This document shows positions 23,030 through 34,350 of a DNA stretch of 64,000 bases, in pieces. Location: assembly GCA_963691705.1 (NCBI GenBank), contig OY829537.1:76963352-77027351 (forward strand), given 5' to 3'. The stretch is from Viola odorata. Its lineage: Eukaryota; Streptophyta; Magnoliopsida; Malpighiales; Violaceae. Made by a program: the position numbers and the translations under genes. Under the pieces are notes generated by a model. It saw only the letters and a list, made by a program, of their open reading frames with translations, ran no database searches and was not told the origin of the DNA. Position 1 is the stretch's first letter. The number at the start of each line of letters is the position of its first letter.

Positions 23030-23035
23030 AATAAA
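23030..23035 (+). terminator. Poly(A) signal downstream of C1
   Basis: AATAAA within CCATAAATAAATGG lies about 80 bases after the C1 stop. The outer copy has the reverse complement, TTTATTTATTT, at 39841-39851 in the same relative place. Confidence 0.45.
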
Positions 23036-23375
23036 TGGTTGTTTTTGCTTTTCCCAGTCTTTTTTTGTCTCGTTTATTTCTTGCTGCATTGGCTGAATGT
23101 GTTGGTGGCAAGCCCAACTGAAAATGAGCCTTCTTCAGTACATACCCTTTCAGTGGTTGCGTTCCGTGAATGAGCAATGAATGCTTTGACTCAACTGTTT
23201 CCAAAGCCACCGTTCCAGGGGTGAGTGATTGGGTAGTTATTTGGTGCCTTTTGGTTGGTGCATTTAACGATCAGGTATATTGGTGCCGGATCAGCTTCTG
23301 ATATTGCGGTTATTTTTCCCAGACGTCTTAATTGATTTTTCAGGATCTATGCGAGGACCAGAGCGCTTCCTTGGT

Positions 23376-23383
23376 TATTTAAG
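23376..23383 (+). promoter_or_regulatory. TATA-like box of antisense gene C2 (inner)
   Basis: TATTTAAG lies about 70 bases before the C2 ATG. The outer copy has TATTTAAA at about 39489-39496 on the minus strand. Confidence 0.5.
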
Positions 23384-23448
23384 GGAAATGCTTTCCCTTT
23401 CCCTGTTCATCTTCATCTTTTCCTTCTCTTTGCTTTTTGCAGGTCAGA

Positions 23449-23904
23449 ATGACAGATTTTTGCGGGCGTGATTCCTTGCCAACACCTCTGACTTCGCCGG
23501 ATTCGGATAATCCTCCTCCGACTCCACCGTGGAGACCTACTAAATGTCCTGCTAGACGCCAGGGTCGCAAGAAACCAGTGAAAGTGAAGAAGCAGACCTT
23601 TGCGTCCTTCTTTGCCGGATTTGTGCCCCACTACATGATGCTACCGAAAGGTGATGAAGCGTCACCGTCTGCCCCTCCTCCTCCTTCTTCCGAGAATGAG
23701 TCTCTTTCTCACGGCACTGATTTAAAGCCAGCAGCTTCTACCGTTGGGGAGAGTTCCCGTGCCCGTTATGACAAAGCGGTAGCCCATGCGACAAAGCTTG
23801 TGCCCAAACCTGTCGAATATTTATTTTCCTACAACAGTGGATTGTCGTCATCCCCGGAGGACTATGAGTACTGCTATGGCATGGATTGGGCTGATGAGGA
23901 TTAA
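23449..23904 (+). CDS. Inner Tat antisense gene C2 (151 aa), unknown function
   Basis: The start is ATG at 23449 (MTDFCGRDSLPTPLTSPDSD), matching the start of the outer copy (MADSYFRDTAARES). The protein has a Pro/Ser-rich N-terminus with TSPDSDNPPPTPPWRP, a short basic stretch (RRQGRKKPVKVKK) that could act as a nuclear signal, a Ser/Pro linker and an acidic tail ending YCYGMDWADED. No catalytic signature is visible. It is intact here. It sits between C1 and A with the same orientation and its own TATA-like box. Confidence 0.6.
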   Translation: MTDFCGRDSLPTPLTSPDSDNPPPTPPWRPTKCPARRQGRKKPVKVKKQTFASFFAGFVPHYMMLPKGDEASPSAPPPPSSENESLSHGTDLKPAASTVGESSRARYDKAVAHATKLVPKPVEYLFSYNSGLSSSPEDYEYCYGMDWADED

Positions 23905-24381
23905 CGCCTCTGTGTTGTATATGCCTATTGGCATTTTATGAATAAGATGATGTTTTCTGCCTTTTTCTTTTGTCGTTATTTTTCGTTAGCCTACTAGTCC
24001 TTGGTGATAGCCAGCGTAAGCGGTTGGCTTGGCCGAGGTAGTTGCTTCGCAGTTATTTTGACTGGGTCAACTCTGTCGCCCTTTTGGGGAATCACGACGA
24101 ATAACTTCTCTTTTTCAAATTTCTTTAATGCGCTTCCACGTGGCCAACCTCTTTTTACATGCGTCTCCGTGCGATTGGTGGCTCGATTAATACGGTGGCA
24201 TTTTAATCCTTTAAGAGGGACCATTTTTCTTTTTTCATAACTTTTGCTCTTGCTTCGAATTTTTTCTCTTATCTTCCTTCATCTTCTTCCCCGTCCGTCA
24301 TCATCCGCCGATTCCTCTGTAACTCTCCCTTTTCAAGGTACCAATTCAATCCTTCTCAGATTTCCTTTTTACTGGTTTGTT

Positions 24382-26462
24382 ATGGCTAGAAATAGACCTC
24401 GCCAGGTTATCTGGAAACCCATGGATCCAGAGGTCGCGCAATCACCCAGTATTTTTACATGCAATGTGGTTCTGAAAGCCGAACTGGAGGAACACGGTAT
24501 TACCTTTCCTCCTGGGTATGAGCCCTCTATCCCTGGAAGTGATATGCGGCTCCATAATCCGGCGTGGGGTTACAGTAGGCTTTTTTACTTTAAGATGTTC
24601 CTTTACGGTTTCCGCTTTCCTGTTCATGAATCGATACTAACGCTGCTGCGGGAGTATAACCTTAATCCTGCCCAGATAACTCCCTCTTCCTGGTGTGCGG
24701 TTTATGCTTTTCTTCGCGCTTGCGAGTTGAAGAACATTTCTATCCCATCTCTCAATTTATTTCGCAAATTCTTTAGTATGAATTGCCATAATTGTTTAAT
24801 CGAAATTACTCCTCGGTGGAATGACGCGCTCGTGCAGTCGTTCTGGCAGCGTTTTCACGGCTTTAAGAAGGGTGTAGCTGATTGGAAAAGCAGTTTCTTT
24901 GTTCTGGAGCTACCGTCCCATTTGTGGCGTATTAATTTCAACCAGGAGCTGATAGGCCTCATTTGGTCGAATCCCTCAATATTGACCAGGGCTGAGTTGG
25001 AGCAAGCTAACGCTCTGTTAGACGAAGGTACTCACTACCGCATCCATAGCTTTGCCTTGTTCAAACCTCTAGAGGAGTGTGTTATGGGTGAGTCTGCCTC
25101 TTTTTGCATTTTCTTTGCTTTTGTCTTTGCGCGTTTCTTTTGTTATAGGATGCTAACGGTTAATTCCCAGGTGACGCTGGCGCTCCTTTGAATGTTACGC
25201 CACTTCAAACTTTACCAGCTTCCCCCCCTGCCGATGGCTCTAATCAGGGTAGCGTTCGTCCCCCGAGGAGGAGAACCAAGACGGTTGCCCGGGGAGGGCG
25301 AAGGCCCGTTAGCTCTGCACGAGTTTCTCACTTTGTGGAAAATTGGCTACCAGAGCGTCGCAAGAGGACGAACTCCAGCCCAGCCGCAACGACGGTGATT
25401 GCTAGTGATGATGAGGATGTGGATGTCAAGTCGGACCTTTGCCATGCCTCTTCCTTGCGCCGGAAAAAACTTCGATTTGCCACGGGTGAGCAGGCCACCG
25501 GGACTTCTTCTGTAGATACAGCAACTGTTCCTATCTCTGCCGCTTCGACTGGGACGAGTGCCTCCCAACCGGTGGGAGTTACTAAGGCGCCGGCTGCGTG
25601 TCCTCTTCCTACAGTTGACGCTCCCGATTCTCCAATTTCTCATTGCATTCCTGACGTAGTCGCTACACCTTCTACTACGGATTCGACTGCTGGGCTACCG
25701 CCTAAAGTCCTTCCGCAACTGTTCTTTTCTCCTATCACGGATGTTTTTTCCGGGAGTTCCTCTCCCGCTCCGTCAATCAATCTTTCTTATGGCAGTCCTA
25801 CCGAGACCCCCTCCTACCCTATGGGCTTGAAGGGATTCTGCTTTGATGGTCTTCGTGTTGTTGGGGTTCCCTAACCTTTTTCCAGAGATGAGTTTACTGC
25901 GCCTTTGATAGGAGAGATGCTGGGCTCCCAGAAGGAGAAGGAAAAGTTTCTTCAGCTTCCTCCACCGGCTCGTCTTCGCCATATGATGAATGATTCTCTG
26001 AATTTCTTCCGTCACCTGAACTATCTGTTCGAGATTCATGATCGCGAGTCACGCAATTTTTCCAACGCGCTGTGCGTTAAGCAAGTGCAGCTTGAGAAAG
26101 CGGTGGAGCAAATGAGGTTGCTAACGCGTCTCTGTGATGAGTCGCAAAAGGAATTAAACAGAGAGAGGTCTGTCGGGAAAGCAAAGGTGGAAGTTCTGGA
26201 GGCAGAGTTAGCGCTGGAGAGGAAGAAAAATCTCCTTCTTCGCGAAGAGATGTCTGCTCGAGACGAGGAGTCCGCTAGGACATCATTAAAGGAGGAATGG
26301 TGGAAGAAGAAAATCTTGGAAGTCTTTACTTCTGGATTCACAACCCGTTTCAAGGGTAACTCTTCCGACCCTGCCCAGGTTGCTGACTATATTTCTACCG
26401 TGATGGATGAGGTTAGCAAAGGCGGGATTGGTTCTTCTGCCTCAGAAGGGGAAAGGGGCTAA
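24382..26462 (+). pseudogene. Inner Tat antisense gene A (two exons, one stop codon)
   Basis: The start is ATG at 24382 (MARNRPRQVIWKPMD). Exon 1 is 24382-25087, the intron is 25088-25170 (GTGAGT...TTCCCAG, with GATGCTAACGG as a branch-point candidate) and exon 2 is 25171-26462. The frame is continuous except for TAA at 25872-25874; the outer copy has Asn there. Exon 1 encodes the conserved globular part with FPPGYEP, FKMFLYGFRFPVHES and QITPSSW, typical of the Transposase_28 ('putative gypsy-type transposon') family. Exon 2 opens with a basic segment (PPRRRTKTVARGGRRP), then a Ser/Thr/Pro linker, then a coiled coil with LLREEMSARDEE and WWKKKILEVFTSGF. It is about 665 residues if the stop is ignored. 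A weak CCAAT-like GATTGG precedes it near 24174. Function unknown; it is read opposite to gag-pol. Confidence 0.75.
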
Positions 26463-26907
26463 CGCCAAAGATTGGGGCGCCGCTTTGCTTTTTGAGAAGT
26501 GTCACAACGGGTTTCTGGACCCTTCCTTGTTATTCTTATTGTTGTCTGCTTCTATTTTTTCCCGAAAACCATTTGTCATTATTCCTCTTGTAATAATGCT
26601 GACGCTACATAACCTTTATCGCATTCGTGTGAATTGTTGTGATGCTATCGCCATCTCTTCATTATCTTCCTTGTGTTGCCGCGCCGTTTGGTGAGGCCAG
26701 CGCTGCTTTTTAAGCCATTAAATACCGCAGTCCTTCCATTTAATGCGATCCGAAAAGCAATGATGGAAAAGGACACGTGTCTTTCTACGGAAAGGCGTTT
26801 GAAGCAAGCGTCTTCTAGGGAGACATGAATCGCTGAAGCGTTTAAACTTGTATCTTCTCGCGCGTGCCTTATTTCCCGACGCGCTGCTTTGCCATGTGTC
26901 CGTCGCT

Positions 26908-26941
26908 GATTGGTCACGCCCTTTCAGTATTATATATAATG
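26908..26941 (+). promoter_or_regulatory. Promoter of antisense gene B (inner): CCAAT-type and TATA motifs
   Basis: GATTGG (26908-26913) is followed by TATATATAA (26931-26939), about 165 bases before the gene B ATG at 27104. The outer gene B has the same TATATATAATG. This is a normal plant core promoter layout, inside the retrotransposon and antisense to its genes. Confidence 0.6.
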
Positions 26942-27103
26942 TTTTTCCTTCCTCATTTTTCTTTTTTAATCTCCTCTCTCGCACGCTGCAGCTTTCTGGA
27001 CAAACAACTCGCGCCGCTCTCTTCTTTTTGGTCTGAGACTCCTGGTGTTCTCTTTGCGAAGGTACACACCCTTTCTTTGCTCGTCTCTTCTCCTTTATTG
27101 GTC

Positions 27104-29359
27104 ATGGCTAAGACTAAGAGATCTTCCGATGAGGGGGATCCTCAAGGGTCCGCCGGAGAAGAAAAAATTAACATTACCCCCACTTCTCTCTATACTCTGC
27201 CCTTAGTTAATCGTAGACTTGCCGAGTGTAATGCGCGATTTCCCAGAGAATATCCCGTGAACGCTGCTTCCGAATCACTTCGCCTAAACAACGTTCTGTC
27301 CGGTAACAGTAGAATATTATATGCTAAGTTATTTGACCATGGGTTTTGTCTTCCTCTTGACCCGCTTGTCGAGTTGCTATTGGCTGATTCTGATTTAGCT
27401 CCGGCTCAATTGAGCCCTAACGCGATTTGCGTTGTCAGTGCCTTTGCCGCACTGTGCCGTTTCAAGGGGATCGAGTCTCCCACTCTGGCCCTACTTCATG
27501 ATATTTTCCAGTTGTCTTCTCGTAAGGGGGTGATATCAATATCCCCTCGTTATGAAGATGGCTCATTGAAGCCCTTTACCTAGAAGCTTATGGGTATCGA
27601 GTCTTCTGTTCCTCATTGGAAAGAAGAATTTTTTATTATTGATTTGCCCGAGCCGTTATGGAGGGCCGGCTTCAATGAGAAAATTAAAGATGGAGCTTGG
27701 GGCCATCAGAAACCCCTTTTTGGTCCAGAAGATGGCTGGTTGAAGACGCTACTTCAACTAGATTTCAGCGTTGATGCCCGAAAAGTGGTTAACGGGCTGG
27801 AAATGGAACAGTGCAAAAAGGGTGAGCGTTTGCCCTTTTTCTTTTTGTGCTGCCAAGAGGTACTAACGCTAACGTCTCTTTTAACTGTGCAGTGCCTCCG
27901 CCTGGTTGGGAGCCCGAGTACTTCCGGAGGAAGAGGAAACAGGAACAAAGGAAGAAAGTTGCCGCCGCCGCCAGGGCTGCTGCTGCTGCTGCCGCTGCGG
28001 AAGAGGAAGGCATTGCTACCGCTACGGGTACTACCTCATCGCCACCTCCTCGCACCCTTGTTGCAAGGAAGAAGAGAGTGAGGAAAACACGTGCCACGCA
28101 ACCCGTTTCCCTCCACACTGTTGTTTCTTCAGAGGCGACAGTTGATCCCATTCCTACCGCGATACCTCTGGTTTCCACAGTCACCCAGGTATGCGTTCAT
28201 TTCTCTCTAAGGTTTCCTTCTCTTCTGTATAATTTTCTTATCATGCGTGCACTGTGTTTTCTAGGAGGCTTCCACTGTTTCTACTCAGTCAACCTCTCCA
28301 GGTGATATGTCTGTTGCTGATGTCCTTCGAGAGCGTCAGAAGAAGGCTCGCTATGAGCTTCAACACAGCCTTACCTCTTCTGCTGCGAATCCTTCTCTGA
28401 ACGTCCCTGAAGGCGGCGGTATTCCTGCCGAGCAATCACAGGGTATTGATTTCTGTGGTAGTCCTCGCGTTTTAGGTGATTCCTGCACCGCGACAGGCTA
28501 TAACTCAAGTGCCTTTAACCTTGAAGTACTTGGTGGAGATGGGTCCCCAGTGCCCAACGCGGGAGGTTCCGGCAGTCGACCCTCTTCTCCTACCGCTCTG
28601 TTCTTTGTTCCGATGTCTCCTCCCACTATCGCGAGAGGTGGCCCTGCCCCTGCTTTGATAGTCGATGCCTCTACTTATAATCCTCCCCTCATGCCCACTC
28701 ATCATATTGGTTTGCGTTCCTTCAGGGACAACATTTTGCAATTTCCTGCTGGGACCGATCATGATTCCATTCTCGCGTCTACCTCTTACCTAGTAGCCGA
28801 GATTATGTCTCTTCCAAGGGAGAGGGATGCCTTTACAACTAGGAGTGGGCAGGAGCGTATAAACTTTCTTCGCTCCCAAGCGCTTTCTTTTTTCTGCCAC
28901 CTCCATTACATGGATGAGGAGAATGCTAGGATTGCCGCAAACGGGCAGGGGGAGATAACCAGGTTGCAGAACGAGTGCCAGAATTTTATGGATGCGCTTA
29001 ACCTTGCCAACCAAGAAACGGAGTCTGCCTGACAGGAAGTGACGACTATCAAGCAAGAGCTGGAGGCTGTCAAGCACGCTTTGGAGGAGGAGAAACAGAA
29101 AGGTGCCAATCTGACCGAACGCCTTTCTCGTGAGGAGAATGAGTTGTGCCAGGAGAGGGAGAGGAATGCCGAGCTGACTGCCGATTTGGCTTTAAACGTT
29201 GAGAAGAACCAGTGGTACTTGAAGGAAGGCGCAGGGCTCATGTCGGAGGCGTTGATGCATCATCATGGGGTAGAAAAACTCTGTATTGATGAGCTGTCCG
29301 TGTATTTTGATAGGAGGGTCTCCACTATTACTAATGACGACTTCTATTTATGGAAATAG
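27104..29359 (+). pseudogene. Inner Tat antisense gene B (three exons, two stop codons)
   Basis: The start is ATG at 27104 (MAKTKRSSDEGD). Exon 1 is 27104-27821, intron 1 is 27822-27892 (TACTAACGCTAACG before the GTGCAG acceptor), exon 2 is 27893-28188, intron 2 is 28189-28264 (GTATGC...TTCTAG) and exon 3 is 28265-29359. The spliced length is 2109 nt, an exact multiple of three. In-frame stops are TAG 27581-27583 (outer copy has Trp) and TGA 29030-29032. Exon 1 holds the conserved fold (SLYTLPLVNRRL, FCLPLDPLVELLL, AICVVSAFAALCRF). Exon 2 is Ala-rich with KKVAAAAR. Exon 3 has a Ser/Pro linker and then a coiled coil ending in SVYFDRRVST. It is related to gene A in layout (globular, linker, coiled coil), so A and B are probably ancient paralogues. 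Confidence 0.75.
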
Positions 29360-29880
29360 AAGCAGCAAGGAGGAGTCAACGCACCACCCGCTCCTTAGTT
29401 TTTTGAATTTAGATATATTCTGATTTTTGCGGCCGACGAGCCCTTCCTTGTTTTGTAATATTAACGATATCACTTTTTGCCTTGGTTGGGCTACCCCTTT
29501 TGAACGGAACTTCTTTATCTGCTCTGTTTCATAATACTACTTGCGCAATTATTCGTCCGTGGCGTTTACTGCCGCGCCTCTATAGATATGCCCACTTTGC
29601 TCTCGCATGACCTTCATATAGGTTCCTCAGCTGCCTTTTCGATGGCCTTATCGTTGCCTTCCGATAGCATTTCCAAGAATGACTCAGCATTGCTCAGATT
29701 CAAATCACCCTTTGTTGTCAGGGGATCTTTCTTGCCCCGTTAGGCCTGCTGCGACGTTGTTGTTGCAGTACGGATGTCTTTCCAGCCTTACTTCGCCGGG
29801 TATCGACCGCTCAATTTCTAGCTGGAGTGTCCCCTCCTTCCTTCTGCCGGAGATTGGCTTGGGGAGTGCCTCATCTTAGC
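29360..29880 (-). other. Inner Tat 3' spacer between gene B and the tandem repeats
   Basis: Non-coding. About 29530-29880 aligns with 13741-14171 of the outer copy. No gene is seen. Confidence 0.6.
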
Positions 29881-30270
29881 GAGCTGTCTGATCAGGACCA
29901 GCCATCGCAAGGATAGGATTTTCACTCCTAAGCGTTGAAACCTCGCGTCCCTGGAACGTGCCTCGTCTCAATGGGCCGTCTGTGTGAGCACGGTTGCCAC
30001 AAGGATAGGATTTTCACTCCCAAGGATACCGGGGCGTGCCTCGTCTTAATGGGCCGTCTATGTGAGCACGATTGCCACAAGGATAGGATTTTTACTCCCG
30101 GGAGCGTTTGGGGTCGTGCCTCGTCTTAATGGGCCGTCTGTGTGAGCATGGTTGCCACAAGGATAGGATTTTCACTCCCAACGCTTAGTCATGCCAGGGC
30201 GTGCCTCGTCTTAGTGAGTTGTCTGATCAGGACCAGCCATCACAAGGATAGGATTTTCACTCCTGGCATG
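29881..30270 (-). repeat. Tandem repeat array downstream of inner Tat pol (five units)
   Basis: AGGATAGGATTTTCACTCC recurs near 29909, 30001, 30081, 30159 and 30245 (one unit has TTTTTACTCC). The first and last units carry CTGATCAGGACCAGCCATC; the three inner ones carry GTGAGCACGGTTGCC-type text. The order is the same as in the outer array (13239-13740), which has one more inner unit. Confidence 0.9.
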
Positions 30271-30356
30271 CTTCACTATCTGCATTTTATTCAACAACAA
30301 ACACACAGAAAGATATATCTTGTTAGAATAGTATTGATGTTACCAGATAGGGTGAG

Positions 30357-31387
30357 CTAGTTCCTGGCGTGGTATAGCTTCAGCTGGGCTATATTCCACG
30401 AGTTCTGTAGAGGCATTCCATCGAGCGTTTCCAAGTGGTAAGCTCCTCTCCCCACAATACGGGTGACGCGATACGGTCCATCCCAGTTTAGGCTGAGTTT
30501 GTCCATGCGCTGCCCTGCCGCTCGTCTATCTCTGAGCACTAAATCCCCAGCTTTGAGCAATCGTTCTCTCACTTGCCGGTTGTGGTATTGCGCCATTTTT
30601 CTTTTGTAGTGCAGAGTTTTTAGCAGTGTTTCCTCATGTGTTTCTGGTAGGGCGTCAAGGTTAGCACGTAACCTTTCCTCATTATTTTCTCCTCTGAAAT
30701 GAGCCACCCGAAGGCTCATCATTCCGATCTCAACCGGTGTGACAGCTTCGGTTCCGAATGCTAACACAAACGGGGTCTCTCCAGTGCCGGTCTTGACAGT
30801 CATGCGATAGGCCCATAGTACGTATGGCAGTTCGTCCGGCCATTTCTTTTTGGAACCTTCCAGGTTTCTTTTGATGCCACTAAGGATGCTGCGGTTGGTT
30901 ACCTCTGCCTGGCCATTGGTTTGGGGGTGTGCCACGGAAGAGAACCTTTGTTCGATCTGGAATTCCGCACACTGAGCCCTGAAGAATTGGCTTATGAACT
31001 GTGCTCCATTGTCGCTAACCAGTATGCGCGGAACCCCGAATCGCATGATGACTTGGTGTTTGAAAAAATGCCAAATTTTTCAGTGGTGATGGTGGCTAAC
31101 GCCTCGGCTTCGGCCCATTTTGTGAAGTAGTCTACCGCCACGACCACGAATTTTAGCTGAGATCTAGCCATTGGAAACGGGCCTAATATGTCAATGCCCC
31201 ATTTGGCGAACGAGCATGGAGCAATTATTTCTGAGATTGACGTGGCCGGTTTTCGAGGGATCTTAGCGTATTCCTGACATTTCTGACAGGTTTTCACGAA
31301 GTTATGGCAATCTCTTCGTATGGTAGGCCAGTAGAATCCCGACCGAAAGACTTGAGCTGCCAGAGTATCACTCGCGATGTGCATGCC
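30357..31387 (-). pseudogene. Inner Tat integrase
   Basis: The frame opens after the TGA at 31388-31390 with GMHIASDTLAAQV. It contains the zinc-finger end (CQKCQEYAKIP), the first catalytic Asp in WGIDILGPF and then a frameshift near 31050. The second frame (31046-30357) carries VSDNGAQF (second Asp), GQAEVTN (Glu) and the C-terminal GPYRVTRIVGRGAYHLE segment. It is broken by the frameshift within the core, where the outer copy reads through. Confidence 0.85.
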
Positions 31388-32887
31388 TCATATCCCTTCG
31401 TGAATTTCTCTCAGGACATGCAGGCCTTCTTGTTCCGTTATGCATTTAGCGGCTGGATGGGAGAAGCACCTCCGTATTAACTCTCCATTGTAATATGTAC
31501 ATCGCACCGCCTGTTTTAGGATTTTCCTTCTTTTCGCAATTTCTTCTGGTAGCCTATCATGCTTCAGATGTTCTACCACTGGGATCCTCCAGTCACTTTC
31601 TATTTCTTCCGCACACAATGATGTTTGCTCCTCCATGAAAGAGGGTATGGATAGCTCCCCGTAATGTACCTCGTTGGGTATGGAGGCGTCTGCGTTGGCT
31701 GCCATCTTGGCGAGGCTATCGGCCTCTTCGTTACTTTCTCTAGGGATGTGTTCGAAGATGACCCGAGTGCCTTTTTTCTGCATCTCCGACAGCTCACGCT
31801 TTACTTTGGCCAAGTATTGAATCATGACGGGTTCTCGGGCTTGGGAGTTTCCAAGGACTTGATCCATTATCAATTTAGAGTCTCCTCGTATCTTTAGGCG
31901 CAAGCCGTATTGCTCTTCCACCACGGTAGAGGCTTCGACGGAGAAGGTGTTTCCAATTCTGAGTCCTGCCAGCAGCGCTTCATATTCAGCGGCGTTGTTG
32001 GATAACGGCTGCAGGATTCTGATGGCATATTGCATTTCCATGCCGTTTGGCCCCACCAGGAAAACGCCTGCTCCTGCTAGCTCTTGATTTTTTGCGCCGT
32101 CCACGTGAATAACCCATGAGTCTGCGTGCGTTTCTAGGAACGGTAGGCATGAGTTTTCTGGTTCTTCCTCTGACAGTTTTTCCAACACCTCCTTGGTGAA
32201 TGTGCACTCCACTATGAAGTCAGCTAACGCCTGGGCTTTTATTGCCGGCCTGGCTTTGTATTGCAGCCCGTATTGTTCGAGCTCGATTGCCGAAATCAAC
32301 ATTCTCCCTGAGGACTCAGGCTTTCTAAAAAAAATTCTCAGCGGCTGATCAGTTAGTACGGTAACAGGGTGGGCTTGGAAGTATCGGTCCATCTTTCGCG
32401 TTGCCTGTATTAGAGCAAGTGCTATCTTCTCGATGCGGGCGTATCGCAGCTCCGCGTCTTTTAATATGTGACTAACAAAAAATACAGGGCGGTGTACATG
32501 CCCTTCACTTCGTACGAGGACGGCGCTGACTACCTCGTCAGCTACTCCCAGGTATAGGTATAGCTCATCGCCGAACTCAGGCCTCGTTAGCACTAGATCG
32601 GATGACAAGTAGGCTTTCAGTCCTGCAAATGCGTTTTCACATTCCTCTGTCCACCCGAATGGGGCCTTATTTCGAATGACCTTGAAAAAGGGGAGGCATC
32701 TCTCTCCTTGCTTAGATATGAACCGTCCTAACGCGATGATGCGTCCAGTGAGCTTTTGTATTTCCTTGACGGTTCGCGGGGATATCATGTCCTGAATGGC
32801 CTTTACCTTTGAAGGGTTGGGCTGGATACCCTTTCGGCTGACCACGTAGCCCAAGAATTTTCCCGTTTGGAACGCGAACATACACTT
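31388..32887 (-). pseudogene. Inner Tat RT connection/RNase H and second RNase H domain
   Basis: The frame begins with FLGYVVSRKGI (RT thumb/connection), then the gypsy RNase H-like region with FGWTEECENAF and VLTRPEF. A second, plant-type RNase H domain follows with SWVIHVDGAKN, NNAAEYEALLAGL and ESNEEADSLAKMA. Dual RNase H is a known Tat-lineage feature. The frame ends in TGA at 31388-31390 between HEGI and GMHIA, exactly as in the outer copy. Confidence 0.85.
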
Positions 32888-33786
32888 TCATGGGTTCAGC
32901 TTCATTTTGTATTTTTTCATCACATTGAAAACTTCTTCCAAATCGGCAAGATGGTCTCCGAAGCTTCGACTTTTAATCAGAATATCGTCCACGTAGACCT
33001 CGAAATTTTTCCCTATTTGCTTTTCGAAAATCCTATTCGCCATGCGCTGGAACGTTGCCCCGGCGTTCTTTAGCCCAAACGGCATTGCGGTGTAGCAATA
33101 TGTAGCCCTAGGGGTGATGAAGGCAGTTTTTTCTTCATCTTCTGCGGCCATGGGGATTTGGTGATACCCGGAGTTGGCATCCAGAGAGCTTAAATAAGCG
33201 TACCCCGTAGTTTGGTCGACCAGCTGGTCAATTCGAGGAAGGGGATAGCAATCTTTGGGACAAACATTATTTAGGTCAGTGAAATCGATGCACATGCGCC
33301 AATCTCCGTTAGGCTTTGGAACTAGCACCAGGTTAGCCAGCCAGGTTGGGTACTGAACTTCAGTAACTCCTTCTCGATAGCTGCTACTTTTTCTGATGAA
33401 AAGGCGCGTCGTTTCTGCTGAATAGCCTTGGCCTCAGGGCTGACGTTTAGTCGATGTTCCGCGACTTCTCGCGAGATTCCAGGCGTGTCCGCTGGTTTCC
33501 ATGCGAATTCTCCCTTGCATTTTCTTAATAGTCGGGTTAGTTGCACGCTCTCTTCAGGGCTCAGTTTCTCACTGACCAAGAGATTTGCCTCATTGTCCTC
33601 AGTGATAGGTATTGACATCATCTGATCTAGTGGCTGAGTGCATTTTTCTTCTTTATCGTCGAAAGGATCGTCTGCCATGCAAACGTAGCGGTCACAACTC
33701 CTCTGAGTCATAAGCAAATAACATTCGGCTGCCAGTTTCTGGTCTCCTTTGATTAAGACCACTCCGTCCCACGAGGGGTATTTCAT
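32888..33786 (-). pseudogene. Inner Tat reverse transcriptase
   Basis: The N-terminal part (33786-33350) includes RDVSREVAEHRLNV-like text and a KVAAIEKELLK stretch. A small deletion shifts the frame near 33350. The frame 33328-32888 has the RT palm motifs: PNGDWRMCIDFTDLN, LSSLDANSGYHQI and the catalytic YVDDILIKS. A TGA at 32888-32890 interrupts the sequence before KCMFAF. It is not functional as it stands. Confidence 0.85.
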
Positions 33787-34350
33787 CCGCAGGTGTTTTT
33801 GGGATATCGCTACCCCGAAATGATTGAGGAACGGTCACCCCAGTATAGCATTGTATGGTAACGTTAGGTCTACAACCAGGAATAATAGCTCTTCTGAGCG
33901 CTTGGATGTGTCTTCTCGGAAGTACACTGGCAAGGATGTTATTCCGGCTACCAGTATCGGTACGCCATCAATCCCGACAATTGGCCTCACGCATGGCGCT
34001 AGCTCACTATCAGGGCATTTCATCAAGTTATACGCTTCCAGTGAAAATAGATTTACTGCGCTCCCGTTGTCAACAAGGCTTCTCCTCACCCCGTGACTTC
34101 CTATGACAGGTGTGACTACCAACGCGTCGTTGTGTGGAAAAACAATGCCCTTTTCGTCTTCTTCTGAGAAGGACAATATCATTTTATCTAAGGCGTTTAT
34201 CGCCTCAATTTTTACCTGGGCGCTTTCTCGCTTGCGCTTTTCCCCAGGACTGGGCGTTTGTGGTATGGCCTCCTCGAAGTAGGGTGTTCCCCCGGCAATA
34301 ATATTAATCATAGGCATCTGATCGCTATGAACAACGAGAGCTTCTCTATT
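33787..34350 (-). pseudogene. Inner Tat aspartic protease region
   Basis: The frame (34317-33835) contains IIAGGTPYFEEA near its start, then VDNGSAVNLFSLEAY, the aspartic protease active-site region (D-N-G-S). It ends with PYNAILG, where a TGA at 33835-33837 replaces the usual Arg codon of the ILGRP motif. It is in frame with gag but separated from it by a TAA at 34351-34353. Confidence 0.75.
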
